This document shows, piece by piece, positions 15,907 to 25,607 of a stretch of DNA of 64,000 nucleotides. How positions within the stretch are numbered: position 1 is the stretch's first letter; each line of letters starts with the position of its first letter. The notes under the pieces were generated by a model, which saw only the letters and a program-made list of their open reading frames with translations, made no database searches and was not told the DNA's origin. The stretch lies in the NCBI GenBank assembly GCA_910575265.1, contig CAJTEA010000004.1, positions 143,275-207,274 of the forward strand, given 5' to 3'. The position numbers and the translations under genes were made by a program. The DNA comes from Oscillospiraceae bacterium. GTDB taxonomy: Bacteria; Bacillota; Clostridia; Oscillospirales; Oscillospiraceae.

Positions 15907-18210
15907 TTATCCATTCAGCTGTACCTCTATAGTCCCGCACAGGTCGGTACGGTAGATTTCAGCTCCCACTCCGTCCAGACGCTCCAGGGTATCCCAGGAC
16001 GGGTGGCCGTATTTGTTGTTCAGCCCCACCGAGATCAGGGCCAGCTCGGGTTTTACCCGGTCCAGCAGCTCCTGGGTGGTGGAGGTGTCCGAGCCGTGGT
16101 GGCCCGCCACCAGCACCTCAATATCGGGCAGCCCGTCCTTTTGGACCAGGCGCAGCTCGCCCTCCCGCTCCATGTCTCCCGTAATCAGGACGTCAGCGCT
16201 TCCAGCGGTAGCCAGCACAGTCAGGCCCAGCTCGTTGGTGCTTCCGGCCTCCAGCACCGGGGCAAAGACGGCCAGGCTGTTCCGCTCCGACAGGTCAAAG
16301 CGGGTGTCCTCCCGGACAAATAACACTTCCACACCCCGCTCCGCGGCGGCGGCGAGGATTTCCGCCCGAAGCGGGGCGTCCTCCTCCACATCGGGCAAGG
16401 CGATTTTACCCACATTGAGCCGGCGCAGCAGCTGGGGGATGCCGTTGGCGTGGTCGGAGTGGTAATGGGACACCACCAGAAGGTCAATGGAGCTTCGCCC
16501 CAAGGCCTGAACATAGTCAGCGGCCACATCTCCTGGGTCGTCCTGACTGTCCCCGCCGCAGTCCACCAGAGTGAAAAAGCGCCCCATCCGGACCAGAACG
16601 CACTGGCCCTGCCCCACATCCTGCACCGCCACCGCCATATCCCCCGCATAGAAGGAGGCGCGGGTCAGGCACATCGCCAGGACCAGTCCCGCCGCCCCGG
16701 CGGCAAGGGGCGCCCAGAGGTTCTTTTTCCCCTTCATCCGCGCCGAAACCAGCAAAAGCAGATAGACCAGCACCAGCCAGACCCGGTAATAGACCGACTG
16801 CAGAGGCAGCGCGGCTAGGGCGGGCTTGGACAGCGCCTCTACCACCCATTGAAGATACCGGGCCAGCCCGGTGAAGGGGACAGCGGCAAGCCTTGCCGCG
16901 CCGGGGAGGAAATTGGCCAGCGTACCCACGCCCAGCCCACCCAGAAACAGCCAGCCGATGGCCCACAGGGTCAGCAGATTGGACAGGGGCGCGATGAGGG
17001 AAATGATCTGAAAATGGACCGCCACCAGCGGGATGGTGAGCACCGAGGCGCCCAGGGTGGCGGAGAGGGAGGAAATCACAAAGTATGGCGCCGCCCGGAG
17101 AAGCCTTTCCCGCCTGGTTTTCGCCCGTTTGTCCATATGGCACCAGGCCAGCAGCCGGTCCTGAACGCGGTCGGACACCAGTAAAATACCCGCCACCGCC
17201 GTAAAGGACAGCTGCAAGCCGATGTGGGCGGCGGAGAAGGGGTTGACCCACAGCAGCAGAAGCAGGGCCAGCGCCAATGAGGTGGGGCCGTCCCGCTCCC
17301 GGTCCAGCAGAGGCGCGAGCTGGAGCATCAGAATCATCACCGCCGCCCGGAGCACCGAAGGCGTGTTGCCCGCGATGCCGCAGAACAGCGCCACCCAAAA
17401 GATGGTAAACAAAGCGGTGGTCCGCTTCCCCCGGCCCAGCAGGGCGGTGAGCAGACTGGCCAGAAAGGCCAGGTGCATGCCAGACACCGCCACTGTATGG
17501 CTCAGCCCCGCCCGCTCTAAAGAGGTGGTGAACTCGTCGGTGAGATTGTCCCGGTTGCCTGTCACCAGAGCCCGGACAAAGCCGGAGGCCTCCTCCGGAA
17601 AGGCGGCGTCGATGCCCTGTTTCAGCGCCCTGGAGGCCCAGGCCGCCCAGTATTGGGGCGCGACACGCTCCGGGCGCTCCACCTCCAGCCGTCCGTAGGC
17701 CGTGCCCCGGAGAAAGATGCCTTTGGCGGTGTAATAGCTGATCTTCACCCCGGAGAAGGTCCGGTCCCCCAAGGCGCAGTGGACGATGGTCTCAATCCGG
17801 TCGCCGGGGCGCAGGTCCGCCCCCTGTTCATCCACATATAAAATGGCGGATACCGTGGTCCAGCTCTCCGTATCCGCCCGGACCACCACGGTATAGCCGC
17901 CGTAGGTCCCCTCCTGGGGCCAGTCGGCCACCGTGGCGGTGAGACGGACCGTCCGGTCATCCAGGTCCCGGGCGGGCTGGAAGAACACCGCCATATACAG
18001 CGCCGTCCACAGAAAGCCCGCGGCCAGACCGGTCAAAATCAGCAGAACACGGGCCCGCTCGCGGCTTTTCTCCCTCATGGCAAGGCGCGCAACAGCCGCC
18101 GCGGCCAGCAGCGCCCCGCCCAGCGGGAGCAGGAAAGCGTCCGGCTTGCCGTAGATCGTGAGAAAAACGGCGGTGGCAAAGGAGAACGCGAAGGTGGCCA
18201 GTATCCGCAC
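15907..18210 (-). CDS. comEC: DNA internalization-related competence protein ComEC/Rec2
   Basis: Membrane channel for uptake of single-stranded DNA. The 767-aa protein has all three parts: an N-terminal DUF4131-type region, the Competence domain with about ten helices (signature GLSHTVAVSGMHLAFLASLL), and a C-terminal metallo-beta-lactamase domain with SHYHSDHANGIPQLL, which may degrade the non-transported strand. Its length is full for the family. It leads the comEC-holA-rnmV operon. Presence of comEC alone does not prove competence; no comEA or comGA is in the window. Confidence 0.95.
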   Translation of the reverse strand: MRILATFAFSFATAVFLTIYGKPDAFLLPLGGALLAAAAVARLAMREKSRERARVLLILTGLAAGFLWTALYMAVFFQPARDLDDRTVRLTATVADWPQEGTYGGYTVVVRADTESWTTVSAILYVDEQGADLRPGDRIETIVHCALGDRTFSGVKISYYTAKGIFLRGTAYGRLEVERPERVAPQYWAAWASRALKQGIDAAFPEEASGFVRALVTGNRDNLTDEFTTSLERAGLSHTVAVSGMHLAFLASLLTALLGRGKRTTALFTIFWVALFCGIAGNTPSVLRAAVMILMLQLAPLLDRERDGPTSLALALLLLLWVNPFSAAHIGLQLSFTAVAGILLVSDRVQDRLLAWCHMDKRAKTRRERLLRAAPYFVISSLSATLGASVLTIPLVAVHFQIISLIAPLSNLLTLWAIGWLFLGGLGVGTLANFLPGAARLAAVPFTGLARYLQWVVEALSKPALAALPLQSVYYRVWLVLVYLLLLVSARMKGKKNLWAPLAAGAAGLVLAMCLTRASFYAGDMAVAVQDVGQGQCVLVRMGRFFTLVDCGGDSQDDPGDVAADYVQALGRSSIDLLVVSHYHSDHANGIPQLLRRLNVGKIALPDVEEDAPLRAEILAAAAERGVEVLFVREDTRFDLSERNSLAVFAPVLEAGSTNELGLTVLATAGSADVLITGDMEREGELRLVQKDGLPDIEVLVAGHHGSDTSTTQELLDRVKPELALISVGLNNKYGHPSWDTLERLDGVGAEIYRTDLCGTIEVQLNG

Positions 18211-18332
18211 AGTCCTCTCCCCTCTCCCGGCTTTTTCTCAAGGGTATCATGTTTGAAGGGAAATTGCAAGCCTTGCCATTCCCCCGCGAATGTGATAAAA
18301 TCAACCCACTTTCTCAAAAGGAGCGCCCTGCC

Positions 18333-18743
18333 ATGACCGACTATTTCCACCTGAATACGGACCGCGACGCCTTGCTGTCCCTGTCCACCCTGGGACTGGC
18401 CCACCTGGGGGACGGCGTGTACGAATTGATGGTCCGCTCCTGGCTGATCCTCCACGGCAAGGCTAAGGCCAGGGACCTGCACAGGGCCACGGTGAGCTAT
18501 GTGTCCGCCCCCGCCCAGGCCGAGCGGTTTGAAAAAATCCACCCCATGCTGTCTGAGGAGGAGGCCGGCGTTTTCCGCCGGGGCCGCAACACCGCTCCCC
18601 ACTCCATCCCCAGAGCCGCCAGCCGGGCCCAGTACCAGACCGCCACCGGCCTGGAGGCCCTGTTCGGCTGGCTCTACCTCCAGGGGCGGACGGAACGGCT
18701 GAATGAGCTGTTCTCGGTTATGATAGAGGAGGTATCTCAATGA
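18333..18743 (+). CDS. mrnC: Mini-ribonuclease III
   Basis: Dimeric RNase III-like enzyme without a dsRNA-binding domain, needed for 23S rRNA maturation. The start at 18333 has AAAAGGAGCG upstream. The 136-aa product has the catalytic helix LAHLGDGVYELMVR and the second acidic region in TGLEALFGWLYLQGRTERL. Its stop overlaps the next start by four bases (ATGA). It is divergent from comEC with about 120 bp between them. Confidence 0.93.
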   Translation: MTDYFHLNTDRDALLSLSTLGLAHLGDGVYELMVRSWLILHGKAKARDLHRATVSYVSAPAQAERFEKIHPMLSEEEAGVFRRGRNTAPHSIPRAASRAQYQTATGLEALFGWLYLQGRTERLNELFSVMIEEVSQ

Positions 18744-19087
18744 TTTTATACCGCCCTGTCGGAACGCAGGAGCTTGCTCTGATTGCTGAAAGCGGATACG
18801 CCTCTTTCCCGCCCCGCCTGCCGGAGCAGCCCATTTTTTACCCCGTGCTTAACCAGCAGTACGCCGCTGAAATCGCCTCCAAGTGGAACACTAGAGACCC
18901 GACCTCCGGATTCAAGGGCTACGTCACCCGCTTTGAGGTAGACGACAGCTTTCTAGCCCGCTATCAGGTCCAGACCGCGGGCCGCTCCTACCATCAGGAG
19001 TATTGGATTCCCGCTGGGGACCTGGCGGAATTTAACCGACACATTTCCGGCAAAATTGAAGTGATTCAGACCATCAATGGGAGGTAA
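18740..19087 (+). CDS. Conserved small protein, ADP-ribosylation/crystallin J1-like name
   Basis: A 115-aa protein coupled to mrnC by an ATGA overlap. It begins ILYRPVGTQELALIAESGY and has FPPRLPEQPIFYPVLNQQYA, a pattern I recall from small Clostridia and proteobacterial proteins that databases label ADP-ribosylation/crystallin J1. The function is unproven, and I see no catalytic motif I can defend. It is soluble with mixed alpha/beta character and no membrane segment. It is followed after 5 bp by rqcH, so mrnC, this gene and rqcH appear co-transcribed. Confidence 0.65.
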   Translation: MILYRPVGTQELALIAESGYASFPPRLPEQPIFYPVLNQQYAAEIASKWNTRDPTSGFKGYVTRFEVDDSFLARYQVQTAGRSYHQEYWIPAGDLAEFNRHISGKIEVIQTINGR

Positions 19088-19092
19088 TCCCC

Positions 19093-20850
19093 ATGCCCTT
19101 AGACGCCCTTTGCCTATCCGGCGTAATCAACGAACTGAATACCGCCCTGTCCGGGGCCCGGGTGGACAAAATCTACCAGCCCGGGCGGGACGAGGTCATT
19201 CTGGCCCTGCGTTCCCCCGCCGAGGGAAACGTGCGGCTGCTGTTGTCCGCCAACCCGGCCCATCCCCGGCTCCATCTCACCACCCTGCCCCTGGAGAACC
19301 CGGAGAAGCCCCCCATGTTCTGCATGCTGCTGCGCAAGCACCTGTCCGGGTCCCGGCTGCTGGAGATTGTCCAGACCCCGCTGGAGCGGGTGGCCACCCT
19401 CCGTCTGGAGGCGCTGAACGAGCTGGGGGACCGGGTGGAGCGCCGCTTGGTGCTGGAGGCCATCAGCCACAAAACGAATCTCATTCTGTTGGACGGGGAG
19501 GACCGCGTCCTGGACTGCATCCGCCATACGGGGGCCGACCTCTCCTCCGCCCAGCGCGTCCTCCAGCCGGGGATGTTTTACCGGCTTCCCCCCGCTGTGG
19601 ACAAGGAAAACCCTCTCACCGCGGACCGGGAGCGGCTGGAATCCCTGCTGGCCGCCGCCCCAGAGGAGGCCCAGGCCGACCGCTGGCTGCTGGACACCTT
19701 CGGAGGGCTGTCCCCCCTCATCTGCCGGGAGCTGGCCCACCATGCGGGAGGCGCTGTGGACGCGCGGCTGAACGCCCTGGGACCCGAGGGCCGGACCCGG
19801 CTGCTGGACGGGCTGGAGGCCCTGCGGGACGCTCCCCGCGTCCCCACCATGATCTCCATGGAGGGCCGTCCCCGAGACTTCACCTTTCTGCCCATAGCCC
19901 AGTATGAAAGCGCCGCCCAGGTGGACGCCTGGCCCGCCTTCTCCCCCCTGCTGGACGCCTTTTTTGAACAGCGGGAGCGGCAGGACCGGGTGAAACAGAA
20001 GGGTCAGGACTTAATCAAGTCGGTCACCAACGCCCGGGACCGCGCCGCACGGAAAATCGGCAATCAGGAGAAGGAGCTGGCCGCCACCAGAGACCGGGAC
20101 CGGCTGCGCCAGCTGGGGGATATCCTCACCAGCAATTTTTACCAGATGGAGAAGGGGATGGCCCGGCTGCGGGCGGCGGACTTTTATGACCCGGAGGGAA
20201 AAGAGATTGAAATCAAGCTGGATCCCCTCCTCACCCCCCAGCAGAACGCCGCCAAATACTACAAGGACTATAACCGGGCCAAAAAAGCGGAAGAGATGCT
20301 CACCATCCAGCTGGAGAAGGGCCGGCAGGAGCTGGACTATCTCAACAGCGTTCTGGAGAACATCTCCCTGGCGGAGGGAGAGCGGGACCTGGCCGAGATC
20401 CGCCAGGAGCTGACCGATACCGGCTATCTCCGCCGGCCCGCCAAGGCCAGGGACCGGGGGAAGCGGGTGACCTCCAAGCCTATGGAATTTATGTCAACCT
20501 CCGGCCTGCGCATTTCGGTGGGTAAAAACAACAGCCAGAACGATCTGCTTACCTGCAAGCTGGCTGGGAAGGGGGACATCTGGTTCCACACCCAGAAAAT
20601 CCACGGCTCCCATGTCATTTTGTGGACGGAGGGCGGCCAGCCCGACCTCCAGAGCCTGAACGAGGCCGCGATATTAGCCGCCTGGTTCTCCCAGGCCCGG
20701 GACAGCAGCAAGGTCCCGGTGGACTATACCCCCGTCCGGTACGTGAAAAAGCCGGGGGGCGCCCGACCCGGCATGGTAATCTACACCACCTATGAGACCG
20801 CCCAGGTCACCCCGGACGGGGAACTGGTCAAACGGCTGCGGGTCAAATAA
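19093..20850 (+). CDS. rqcH: Rqc2 homolog RqcH (NFACT family)
   Basis: Ribosome-associated quality-control factor that binds obstructed 50S subunits and directs addition of C-terminal alanine tails. The 585-aa protein starts after GGGAGGT. It has an NFACT-N domain (residues ~1-200, beginning LDALCLSGVINELNTAL), a helix-hairpin-helix and long coiled coil (~280-430), and the NFACT-R domain (~450-570) with GKNNSQNDLLTCKLAGKGDI and WFHTQKIHGSHVIL. Old annotations call it fibronectin-binding protein. It is placed between mrnC and glnS, a setting of RNA and translation genes. Confidence 0.94.
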   Translation: MPLDALCLSGVINELNTALSGARVDKIYQPGRDEVILALRSPAEGNVRLLLSANPAHPRLHLTTLPLENPEKPPMFCMLLRKHLSGSRLLEIVQTPLERVATLRLEALNELGDRVERRLVLEAISHKTNLILLDGEDRVLDCIRHTGADLSSAQRVLQPGMFYRLPPAVDKENPLTADRERLESLLAAAPEEAQADRWLLDTFGGLSPLICRELAHHAGGAVDARLNALGPEGRTRLLDGLEALRDAPRVPTMISMEGRPRDFTFLPIAQYESAAQVDAWPAFSPLLDAFFEQRERQDRVKQKGQDLIKSVTNARDRAARKIGNQEKELAATRDRDRLRQLGDILTSNFYQMEKGMARLRAADFYDPEGKEIEIKLDPLLTPQQNAAKYYKDYNRAKKAEEMLTIQLEKGRQELDYLNSVLENISLAEGERDLAEIRQELTDTGYLRRPAKARDRGKRVTSKPMEFMSTSGLRISVGKNNSQNDLLTCKLAGKGDIWFHTQKIHGSHVILWTEGGQPDLQSLNEAAILAAWFSQARDSSKVPVDYTPVRYVKKPGGARPGMVIYTTYETAQVTPDGELVKRLRVK

Positions 20851-20914
20851 AATACTTGCAAGGAAGGCCGACCTGTTGTAGAATGGCACTATTGGAAAAG
20901 GAGGAGAGGATATT

Positions 20915-22621
20915 ATGTCTGACAAAATCGAAACCACTGTCGAGGAGAGCGGGGCGGAGAGCCAGAACTTTATCCATCAGTTTATTCAGGAGGATATTTC
21001 CGAGGGCGGACGCTGCGCCGGAATGCGGGTCCACACCCGTTTTCCGCCGGAGCCCAACGGCTATCTTCACATCGGCCATTGCAAGGCTTTGACCATCGAC
21101 TTTGGAACCGCCGAAAAGTTCGGCGGCCTGTGCAACCTACGCATGGACGACACTAACCCCACCAAAGAGGACGAGGAATTTGTGGACGCCATCAAAGAGG
21201 ATATCCACTGGCTGGGCTTCGACTGGGGGGACCGCTTTTTCTACGGCTCGGACTACTTTGAAGAGGACTACCGCCAGGCGGAGCTTCTGATACAGAAGGG
21301 TCTGGCCTATGTGTGCCAGCTCACCCCCGAGGAGTTCCGGGAGTACCGGGGCGGCGTGGGCGTCCCGGCCAGAAGTCCCTGGCGCGACCGTCCTATAGAG
21401 GAGAGCCTGGACCTGTTTCGCCGGATGCGGGCGGGGGAGTTCCCCGACGGCGCCATGACCCTGCGGGCCAAAATTGATTTGAGCAGCGGCAACTTCAACA
21501 TGCGCGACCCTGTCATTTACCGGATCAATCACCTTCCCCACCACCGCCACGGGGATAAGTGGTGCATATACCCCATGTACGACTTTGCCCACCCCATCCA
21601 GGACGCCCTGGAGGGTATCACCCATTCCCTGTGCTCCCTGGAGTTTGAGGCACACCGCCCCCTCTACAACTGGGTGATTGACAACTGTGAGCTGCCCAGC
21701 AGACCCCGACAGATTGAGTTCGCCCGCCTGGGCATCAACTACACCGTCATGTCCAAGCGGAAGCTCCGCCGCCTGGTGGAGGAAAACCGGGTAGACGGCT
21801 GGGACGACCCCCGCATGCCAACCCTGTGCGGCCTGCGCCGGCGGGGCTATACCCCCCGCTCTATCCGCAATTTCTGCGAGCGCATCGGCGTTGCCAAGGC
21901 CGCCAACGTGGTGGAATTTGGCTTTTTGGAGCACTGCCTGCGAGAGGACCTGAACGACCACGCCAAGCGGGTGATGGCCGTCCTGCGGCCGGTCAAGCTG
22001 GTGATCACCAACTACCCCGCCGGTCAGAGCGAAACCCTCACCGTGGAGAACAACCCCCTGGACCCCTCCGCTGGGACAAGGGAGGTCACCTTCTCCCGGG
22101 AGCTGTGGGTGGAGGCCGACGACTTTCTGCCTGAACCTGTGCCCAAGTACAAGCGGCTGTATCCCGGCGGCCCGGAGTGCCGACTGAAGGGGGCTTACCT
22201 TATCAAGTGTGTGGGCTATGAGACTGACGGGGCGGGCAATATCACTGAGATCGCCGCCGAGTATGACCCGGACAGCCGGGGCGGCGACCCCGCCGACGGC
22301 CGGAAGGTAAAGGGGGCCACTATTCACTGGGTGGACGCCGCCACCGCTGTGGACGCCCAGGTGCGGCTGTATGAAAACCTGTTCGCCGATGAAAACCCTG
22401 ACAGTGGGGACAAGGACTTTCTGGAGTGCCTGAACCCCGGCTCTCTGGAGGTGCTGGAGGGCTGCAAGCTGGAGGCCTCTCTGGCCTCTGCCCAGCCCGC
22501 CGACCGCTTCCAGTTCCTGCGCCTGGGCTACTTCTGCGCCGACAGCAAAGACTCCAAACCCGGCGCTTTGGTCTTTAACCGGGCCGTCAGCCTGAAGGAC
22601 GGCTTCAAATCTGGAAAATAG
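20915..22621 (+). CDS. glnS: Glutamine--tRNA ligase
   Basis: Charges tRNA-Gln directly. The 568-aa class I synthetase has HIGH in EPNGYLHIGHCKAL and KMSKS as VMSKRKL, with the GlnRS-specific RMDDTNPTKE and HRPLYNWVIDNCELPSRPRQ, then a C-terminal anticodon-binding beta-barrel. GGAGGAG lies ahead of the ATG. Many Firmicutes lack GlnRS and use GatCAB instead, so its presence fits Oscillospiraceae-type Clostridia. No T-box leader fits in the 64-bp gap after rqcH. A terminator follows. Confidence 0.96.
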   Translation: MSDKIETTVEESGAESQNFIHQFIQEDISEGGRCAGMRVHTRFPPEPNGYLHIGHCKALTIDFGTAEKFGGLCNLRMDDTNPTKEDEEFVDAIKEDIHWLGFDWGDRFFYGSDYFEEDYRQAELLIQKGLAYVCQLTPEEFREYRGGVGVPARSPWRDRPIEESLDLFRRMRAGEFPDGAMTLRAKIDLSSGNFNMRDPVIYRINHLPHHRHGDKWCIYPMYDFAHPIQDALEGITHSLCSLEFEAHRPLYNWVIDNCELPSRPRQIEFARLGINYTVMSKRKLRRLVEENRVDGWDDPRMPTLCGLRRRGYTPRSIRNFCERIGVAKAANVVEFGFLEHCLREDLNDHAKRVMAVLRPVKLVITNYPAGQSETLTVENNPLDPSAGTREVTFSRELWVEADDFLPEPVPKYKRLYPGGPECRLKGAYLIKCVGYETDGAGNITEIAAEYDPDSRGGDPADGRKVKGATIHWVDAATAVDAQVRLYENLFADENPDSGDKDFLECLNPGSLEVLEGCKLEASLASAQPADRFQFLRLGYFCADSKDSKPGALVFNRAVSLKDGFKSGK

Positions 22622-22633
22622 CAAACGGCAATA

Positions 22634-22660
22634 CAGGCCGCCCAAAAGGGCGGCCTGTTC
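22634..22660. terminator. Terminator shared by glnS and the FAS operon
   Basis: CAGGCCGCCC-AAAA-GGGCGGCCTG, a 10-bp perfect stem, lies between two converging transcription units. The T-richness is moderate (TTCTCATTTT) on the + side. Confidence 0.85.
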
Positions 22661-23137
22661 TCATTTTAAGTTGACCTCCGGCATCAGTTCCCGGCCCACA
22701 ATTTGCAGCACACGGTCGATCTGGGCCACCTCCTCCGGAGTAAAGCGCTCCCGCACCCGGCCCATGACCTCCTGAATATAGGCGCTGCTCAGATTATAGT
22801 AGTCATGGAACTTCTGGGTGGGACGCAGGTGGTACTCCCTCCGGTCGCTGGGGGACTGGACCTTCTCCACATAGCCCTTCCGGATCAGGCTGTTCACCTT
22901 ATAGGCGGCGTTAGGCGAGGAGATGTTGGCGAAGGAGGCGAATTCATTGATCGTAGGCTCCTTCAGCGCCCGGATGATCTCCATGCAGAAGGTCTCCACC
23001 GCTGTCAGGCTGGCCTCTCGGGTCTGGAACCTGGAAAAAACCGCCTGATAAAAATGCAGCTTGAATTTGGTGTAGATTTGGTCAAAGCTCTCCTCCAGCA
23101 CCTTTTTTGCCCCCTCTTGTTTCCGAATCAAGGCCAT
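22661..23137 (-). CDS. MarR-family regulator, probable FabT-like repressor
   Basis: A 158-aa winged-helix DNA-binding protein. I choose the ATG at 23137 because it shares its A with the fabZ stop (TAATG), giving translational coupling; the frame stays open nine codons upstream. The MarR fold is seen in the helix-turn-helix PTINEFASFANISSPNAAYK and the wing KVQSPSDRREYHLRPTQKFH. As the last gene of the fatty-acid operon it is a good candidate for the operon's own repressor, comparable to FabT in lactic acid bacteria. The nested palindrome at 32196-32235 is a candidate binding site. Ligand and target are inferred. Confidence 0.82.
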   Translation of the reverse strand: MALIRKQEGAKKVLEESFDQIYTKFKLHFYQAVFSRFQTREASLTAVETFCMEIIRALKEPTINEFASFANISSPNAAYKVNSLIRKGYVEKVQSPSDRREYHLRPTQKFHDYYNLSSAYIQEVMGRVRERFTPEEVAQIDRVLQIVGRELMPEVNLK

Positions 23138-23604
23138 TATACCAGAGTTTGCTCCATTTCGCAAGAGCTGTCGGGGCGGTCAGTGAGGGCAAAGGTCAGC
23201 TCCGCCTTGCAGGCCAGCCTGCCGTCCACCCTGGCCTCCGCCGTGCCGAAGCCCACAGGACCCTTGCGGGCGGTGAGCTGGCATTGCAGCTCCAGCATAT
23301 CCCCGGGCCGGACCTGCCGCTTGAACCGGGCGTTTTTAATCCCGCCAAACAGGGCCAGCTTTCCGGCGCCCCCCTCCCCGGTGAGAATAGCCACCGCCCC
23401 CACCTGGGCCAGAGCCTCAATCATCAGCACCCCGGGCATCACCTTGAAGCCGGGGAAGTGCCCCTGGAAAAAGGGCTCGTTGGCGGTGACACACTTGAGC
23501 CCCCTGGCGCTCTCGCCCGGGACGCACTGGGTAATTCTGTCCACCAGCAGAAAGGGGTAGCGGTGGGGCAGAATGGCCTCAATCTGGTCAATGTTCAGTT
23601 CCAT
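23137..23604 (-). CDS. fabZ: 3-hydroxyacyl-ACP dehydratase FabZ
   Basis: Dehydrates 3-hydroxyacyl-ACP in the elongation cycle. The 155-aa hot-dog-fold protein has [13 protein letters not shown], the catalytic His in [20 protein letters not shown] and the conserved Glu within IEALAQ. The gene lies 4 bp after fabF. The end looks slightly longer than minimal FabZ ([10 protein letters not shown]), and its TAA overlaps the MarR start. No FabA-type or FabN-type second dehydratase is in the operon, so how unsaturated fatty acids arise is not shown here. Confidence 0.95.
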   Translation of the reverse strand: MELNIDQIEAILPHRYPFLLVDRITQCVPGESARGLKCVTANEPFFQGHFPGFKVMPGVLMIEALAQVGAVAILTGEGGAGKLALFGGIKNARFKRQVRPGDMLELQCQLTARKGPVGFGTAEARVDGRLACKAELTFALTDRPDSSCEMEQTLV

Positions 23605-23608
23605 AGCG

Positions 23609-24859
23609 TCAGCCCTCCCACTTTTTCAGCACAATGGCCGCGTTGTGCCCGCCGAAGCCCAGAGAGTTGGACAGGGCAAGCCTGATCTCCGCCCTCCGTC
23701 CCTGGTTGGGTACGATATCCAGATCACAGGCCGGGTCGGGAACCTGATAGCCGATGGTGGCGGGGACAAAGCCATCCTTCAGCGCCAAAACGGTGAAGAT
23801 GGCCTCCACCGCCCCCGCCGCTCCCAGCAGGTGGCCGGTCATGGACTTGGTGGAGCTGACCATCAGCTTCCCGGCGTGACCTCCAAAGACGGCGCGGATC
23901 GCCGCCGTCTCACTGGCGTCGTTGAGGGGGGTGGAGGTGCCGTGGGCGTTGATATAGTCCACCGCCTCCGGCTCCACTCCGGCGTCCGTCAGGGCCTGGG
24001 CCATGCAGGCGGCTCCCCCCGCGCCGCCGGGGGCGGGGGCGGTGATGTGGTGGGCGTCGCAGTTGGCGCCGTAGCCGATCACCTCGGCGTAAATCCTGGC
24101 GCCCCGGGCTTGGGCGTGTCCGTATTCCTCCAGCAGAAGGGCGCCCGCCCCCTCCCCCATGACAAAGCCGGAGCGCTCCGCGTCAAAGGGAATGGACGCC
24201 CGAAGGGGGTCGGTGCTCTCAGACAGGGCCTTCATAGCGGTAAAGCCCCCCATGGCCAGAGGGGTGACGGCGGCTTCCGCCCCGCCGCACAGCATTACCT
24301 CAGCGTAGCCGTCCCGGATGTGGCGGAATGCGTCGCCCACGGCGTTGGTCCCTCCGGCGCAGGCAGTGACCACACAGGAGCACATCCCCTGGAACCCATA
24401 CCGGATAGCCATGTGGCCCGCCGCCATGTTGGAGATAATCATGGGAATCATAAACGGGGACACGGTGTCCCAGCCCCGCTCGCTCCCTCGCTTGTGGGCC
24501 TCGCCCACCGTCTCAAAGCCGCCGATGCCGCTGGAAAAAATCACGCCGCGTCGGTCCAGTTTCTCCTCTTCCCGGTCCAGACCGGAGTCGGACACGCACT
24601 CATCCGCGGCGACGAGGGCCAGCTGAGTAAAGCGGTCCATCTTTTTCGCGTCCCGCCTGCCCAGCAGGCTGTCAATGTCCAGATTTTTCACCTCACCGGC
24701 CAGCTTCACCTTCATTTCCGCTGTGTCGTACCGGGTTATGGGTCCGATGCCGCACTGGCCCGCCTGAACCGCGCTCCAGCTTTCAGACACCGTATTCCCC
24801 AGCGGATTCACGGTGCCCATGCCGGTGATTACAACTCTGCGCTTTTCCATCTCGTTCAC
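23609..24859 (-). CDS. fabF: 3-oxoacyl-ACP synthase II
   Basis: Condensing enzyme that elongates acyl-ACP with malonyl-ACP. The 416-aa thiolase-fold protein has the Cys-His-His triad: Cys in [14 protein letters not shown], His in [13 protein letters not shown] and His in [12 protein letters not shown]. It starts [15 protein letters not shown], as in FabF. It lies 4 bp from fabG and 4 bp from fabZ. Confidence 0.97.
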   Translation of the reverse strand: MNEMEKRRVVITGMGTVNPLGNTVSESWSAVQAGQCGIGPITRYDTAEMKVKLAGEVKNLDIDSLLGRRDAKKMDRFTQLALVAADECVSDSGLDREEEKLDRRGVIFSSGIGGFETVGEAHKRGSERGWDTVSPFMIPMIISNMAAGHMAIRYGFQGMCSCVVTACAGGTNAVGDAFRHIRDGYAEVMLCGGAEAAVTPLAMGGFTAMKALSESTDPLRASIPFDAERSGFVMGEGAGALLLEEYGHAQARGARIYAEVIGYGANCDAHHITAPAPGGAGGAACMAQALTDAGVEPEAVDYINAHGTSTPLNDASETAAIRAVFGGHAGKLMVSSTKSMTGHLLGAAGAVEAIFTVLALKDGFVPATIGYQVPDPACDLDIVPNQGRRAEIRLALSNSLGFGGHNAAIVLKKWEG

Positions 24860-24863
24860 CTCA

Positions 24864-25607
24864 TTAAACGGCCATGCCGCCGTCCACGCACAGCACCTGT
24901 CCGGTGATGTAGGCGGACTCGGGCGCGGCGAAGAAGGCCACCGCCCGGGCTACATCCTCGGGAGCCCCGGGACGGCCCTTGGGGATGGTTCCCAGCATGG
25001 CCTCCTTGGCCTTGTCAGGCAGAACGGCGGTCATATCTGTCTCGATATAGCCGGGGGCCACCGCGTTGACGGTGATATCCCGCCCGGCCAGCTCCTTGGC
25101 GGCGGCTTTGGTCAGACCCAGGATGCCCGCCTTGCTGGCGGCGTAGGCGGTCTGACCGGGATTGCCCCGCAGGCCCACCACGCTGGACAGGAAAATAATC
25201 CGTCCGTATTTCTGCCGCAGCATCACCTTTGCCGCCGCTTTTGTACAGAAATAGGCCCCTTTCAGGTTGGTGTCCAGGGTCTTGTCAAAATCCTCTGTTT
25301 TGGCGGTCATGAGCAGACTATCCCGGCTGACACCGGCGTTGTTCACCAGAATGTCCAGCCGGCCGAACCGCTCCTTTACCGCCTGTATGAGAGCCTCGCA
25401 GGCGGCGGGGCCGGCCACATCAGTCTGAAAGGCCTCCGCCTCCACACCCAGCGTCCGGCACAGCTCCGCCGTCTCCTCCGCCGCCTGGGCGCCGCCCGCG
25501 TAGTTGACGGCGACCGACGCCCCCAATCGGGCCAGCTCCAGGCAGACCGCCCGTCCGATTCCCCGGCTGCCACCGGTGACCAGGGCCACGTTTCCCTCCA
25601 TGCTCAT
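24864..25607 (-). CDS. fabG: 3-oxoacyl-ACP reductase
   Basis: NADPH-dependent reduction of 3-oxoacyl-ACP. A 247-aa short-chain dehydrogenase with TGGSRGIGRAVCLELAR for cofactor binding, NNAGVSRD, and the Ser-Tyr-Lys triad in FLSSVVG and YAASKAG. The C-terminus PESAYITGQVLCVDGGM is typical of FabG. Its start overlaps the fabD stop by four bases. Confidence 0.97.
   Translation of the reverse strand: MSMEGNVALVTGGSRGIGRAVCLELARLGASVAVNYAGGAQAAEETAELCRTLGVEAEAFQTDVAGPAACEALIQAVKERFGRLDILVNNAGVSRDSLLMTAKTEDFDKTLDTNLKGAYFCTKAAAKVMLRQKYGRIIFLSSVVGLRGNPGQTAYAASKAGILGLTKAAAKELAGRDITVNAVAPGYIETDMTAVLPDKAKEAMLGTIPKGRPGAPEDVARAVAFFAAPESAYITGQVLCVDGGMAV

Noticed and set aside
14333..15955. Long + strand frame (about 540 codons) opposite rnmV and holA
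   Set aside because: It is antisense to two well-conserved genes; its His/Gly/Gln-rich composition is typical of GC-rich shadow frames, and it has no ribosome site.
20851..20914. T-box leader for glnS
   Set aside because: The gap to rqcH is only 64 bp, too short for a T-box, and no T-box core sequence is seen.
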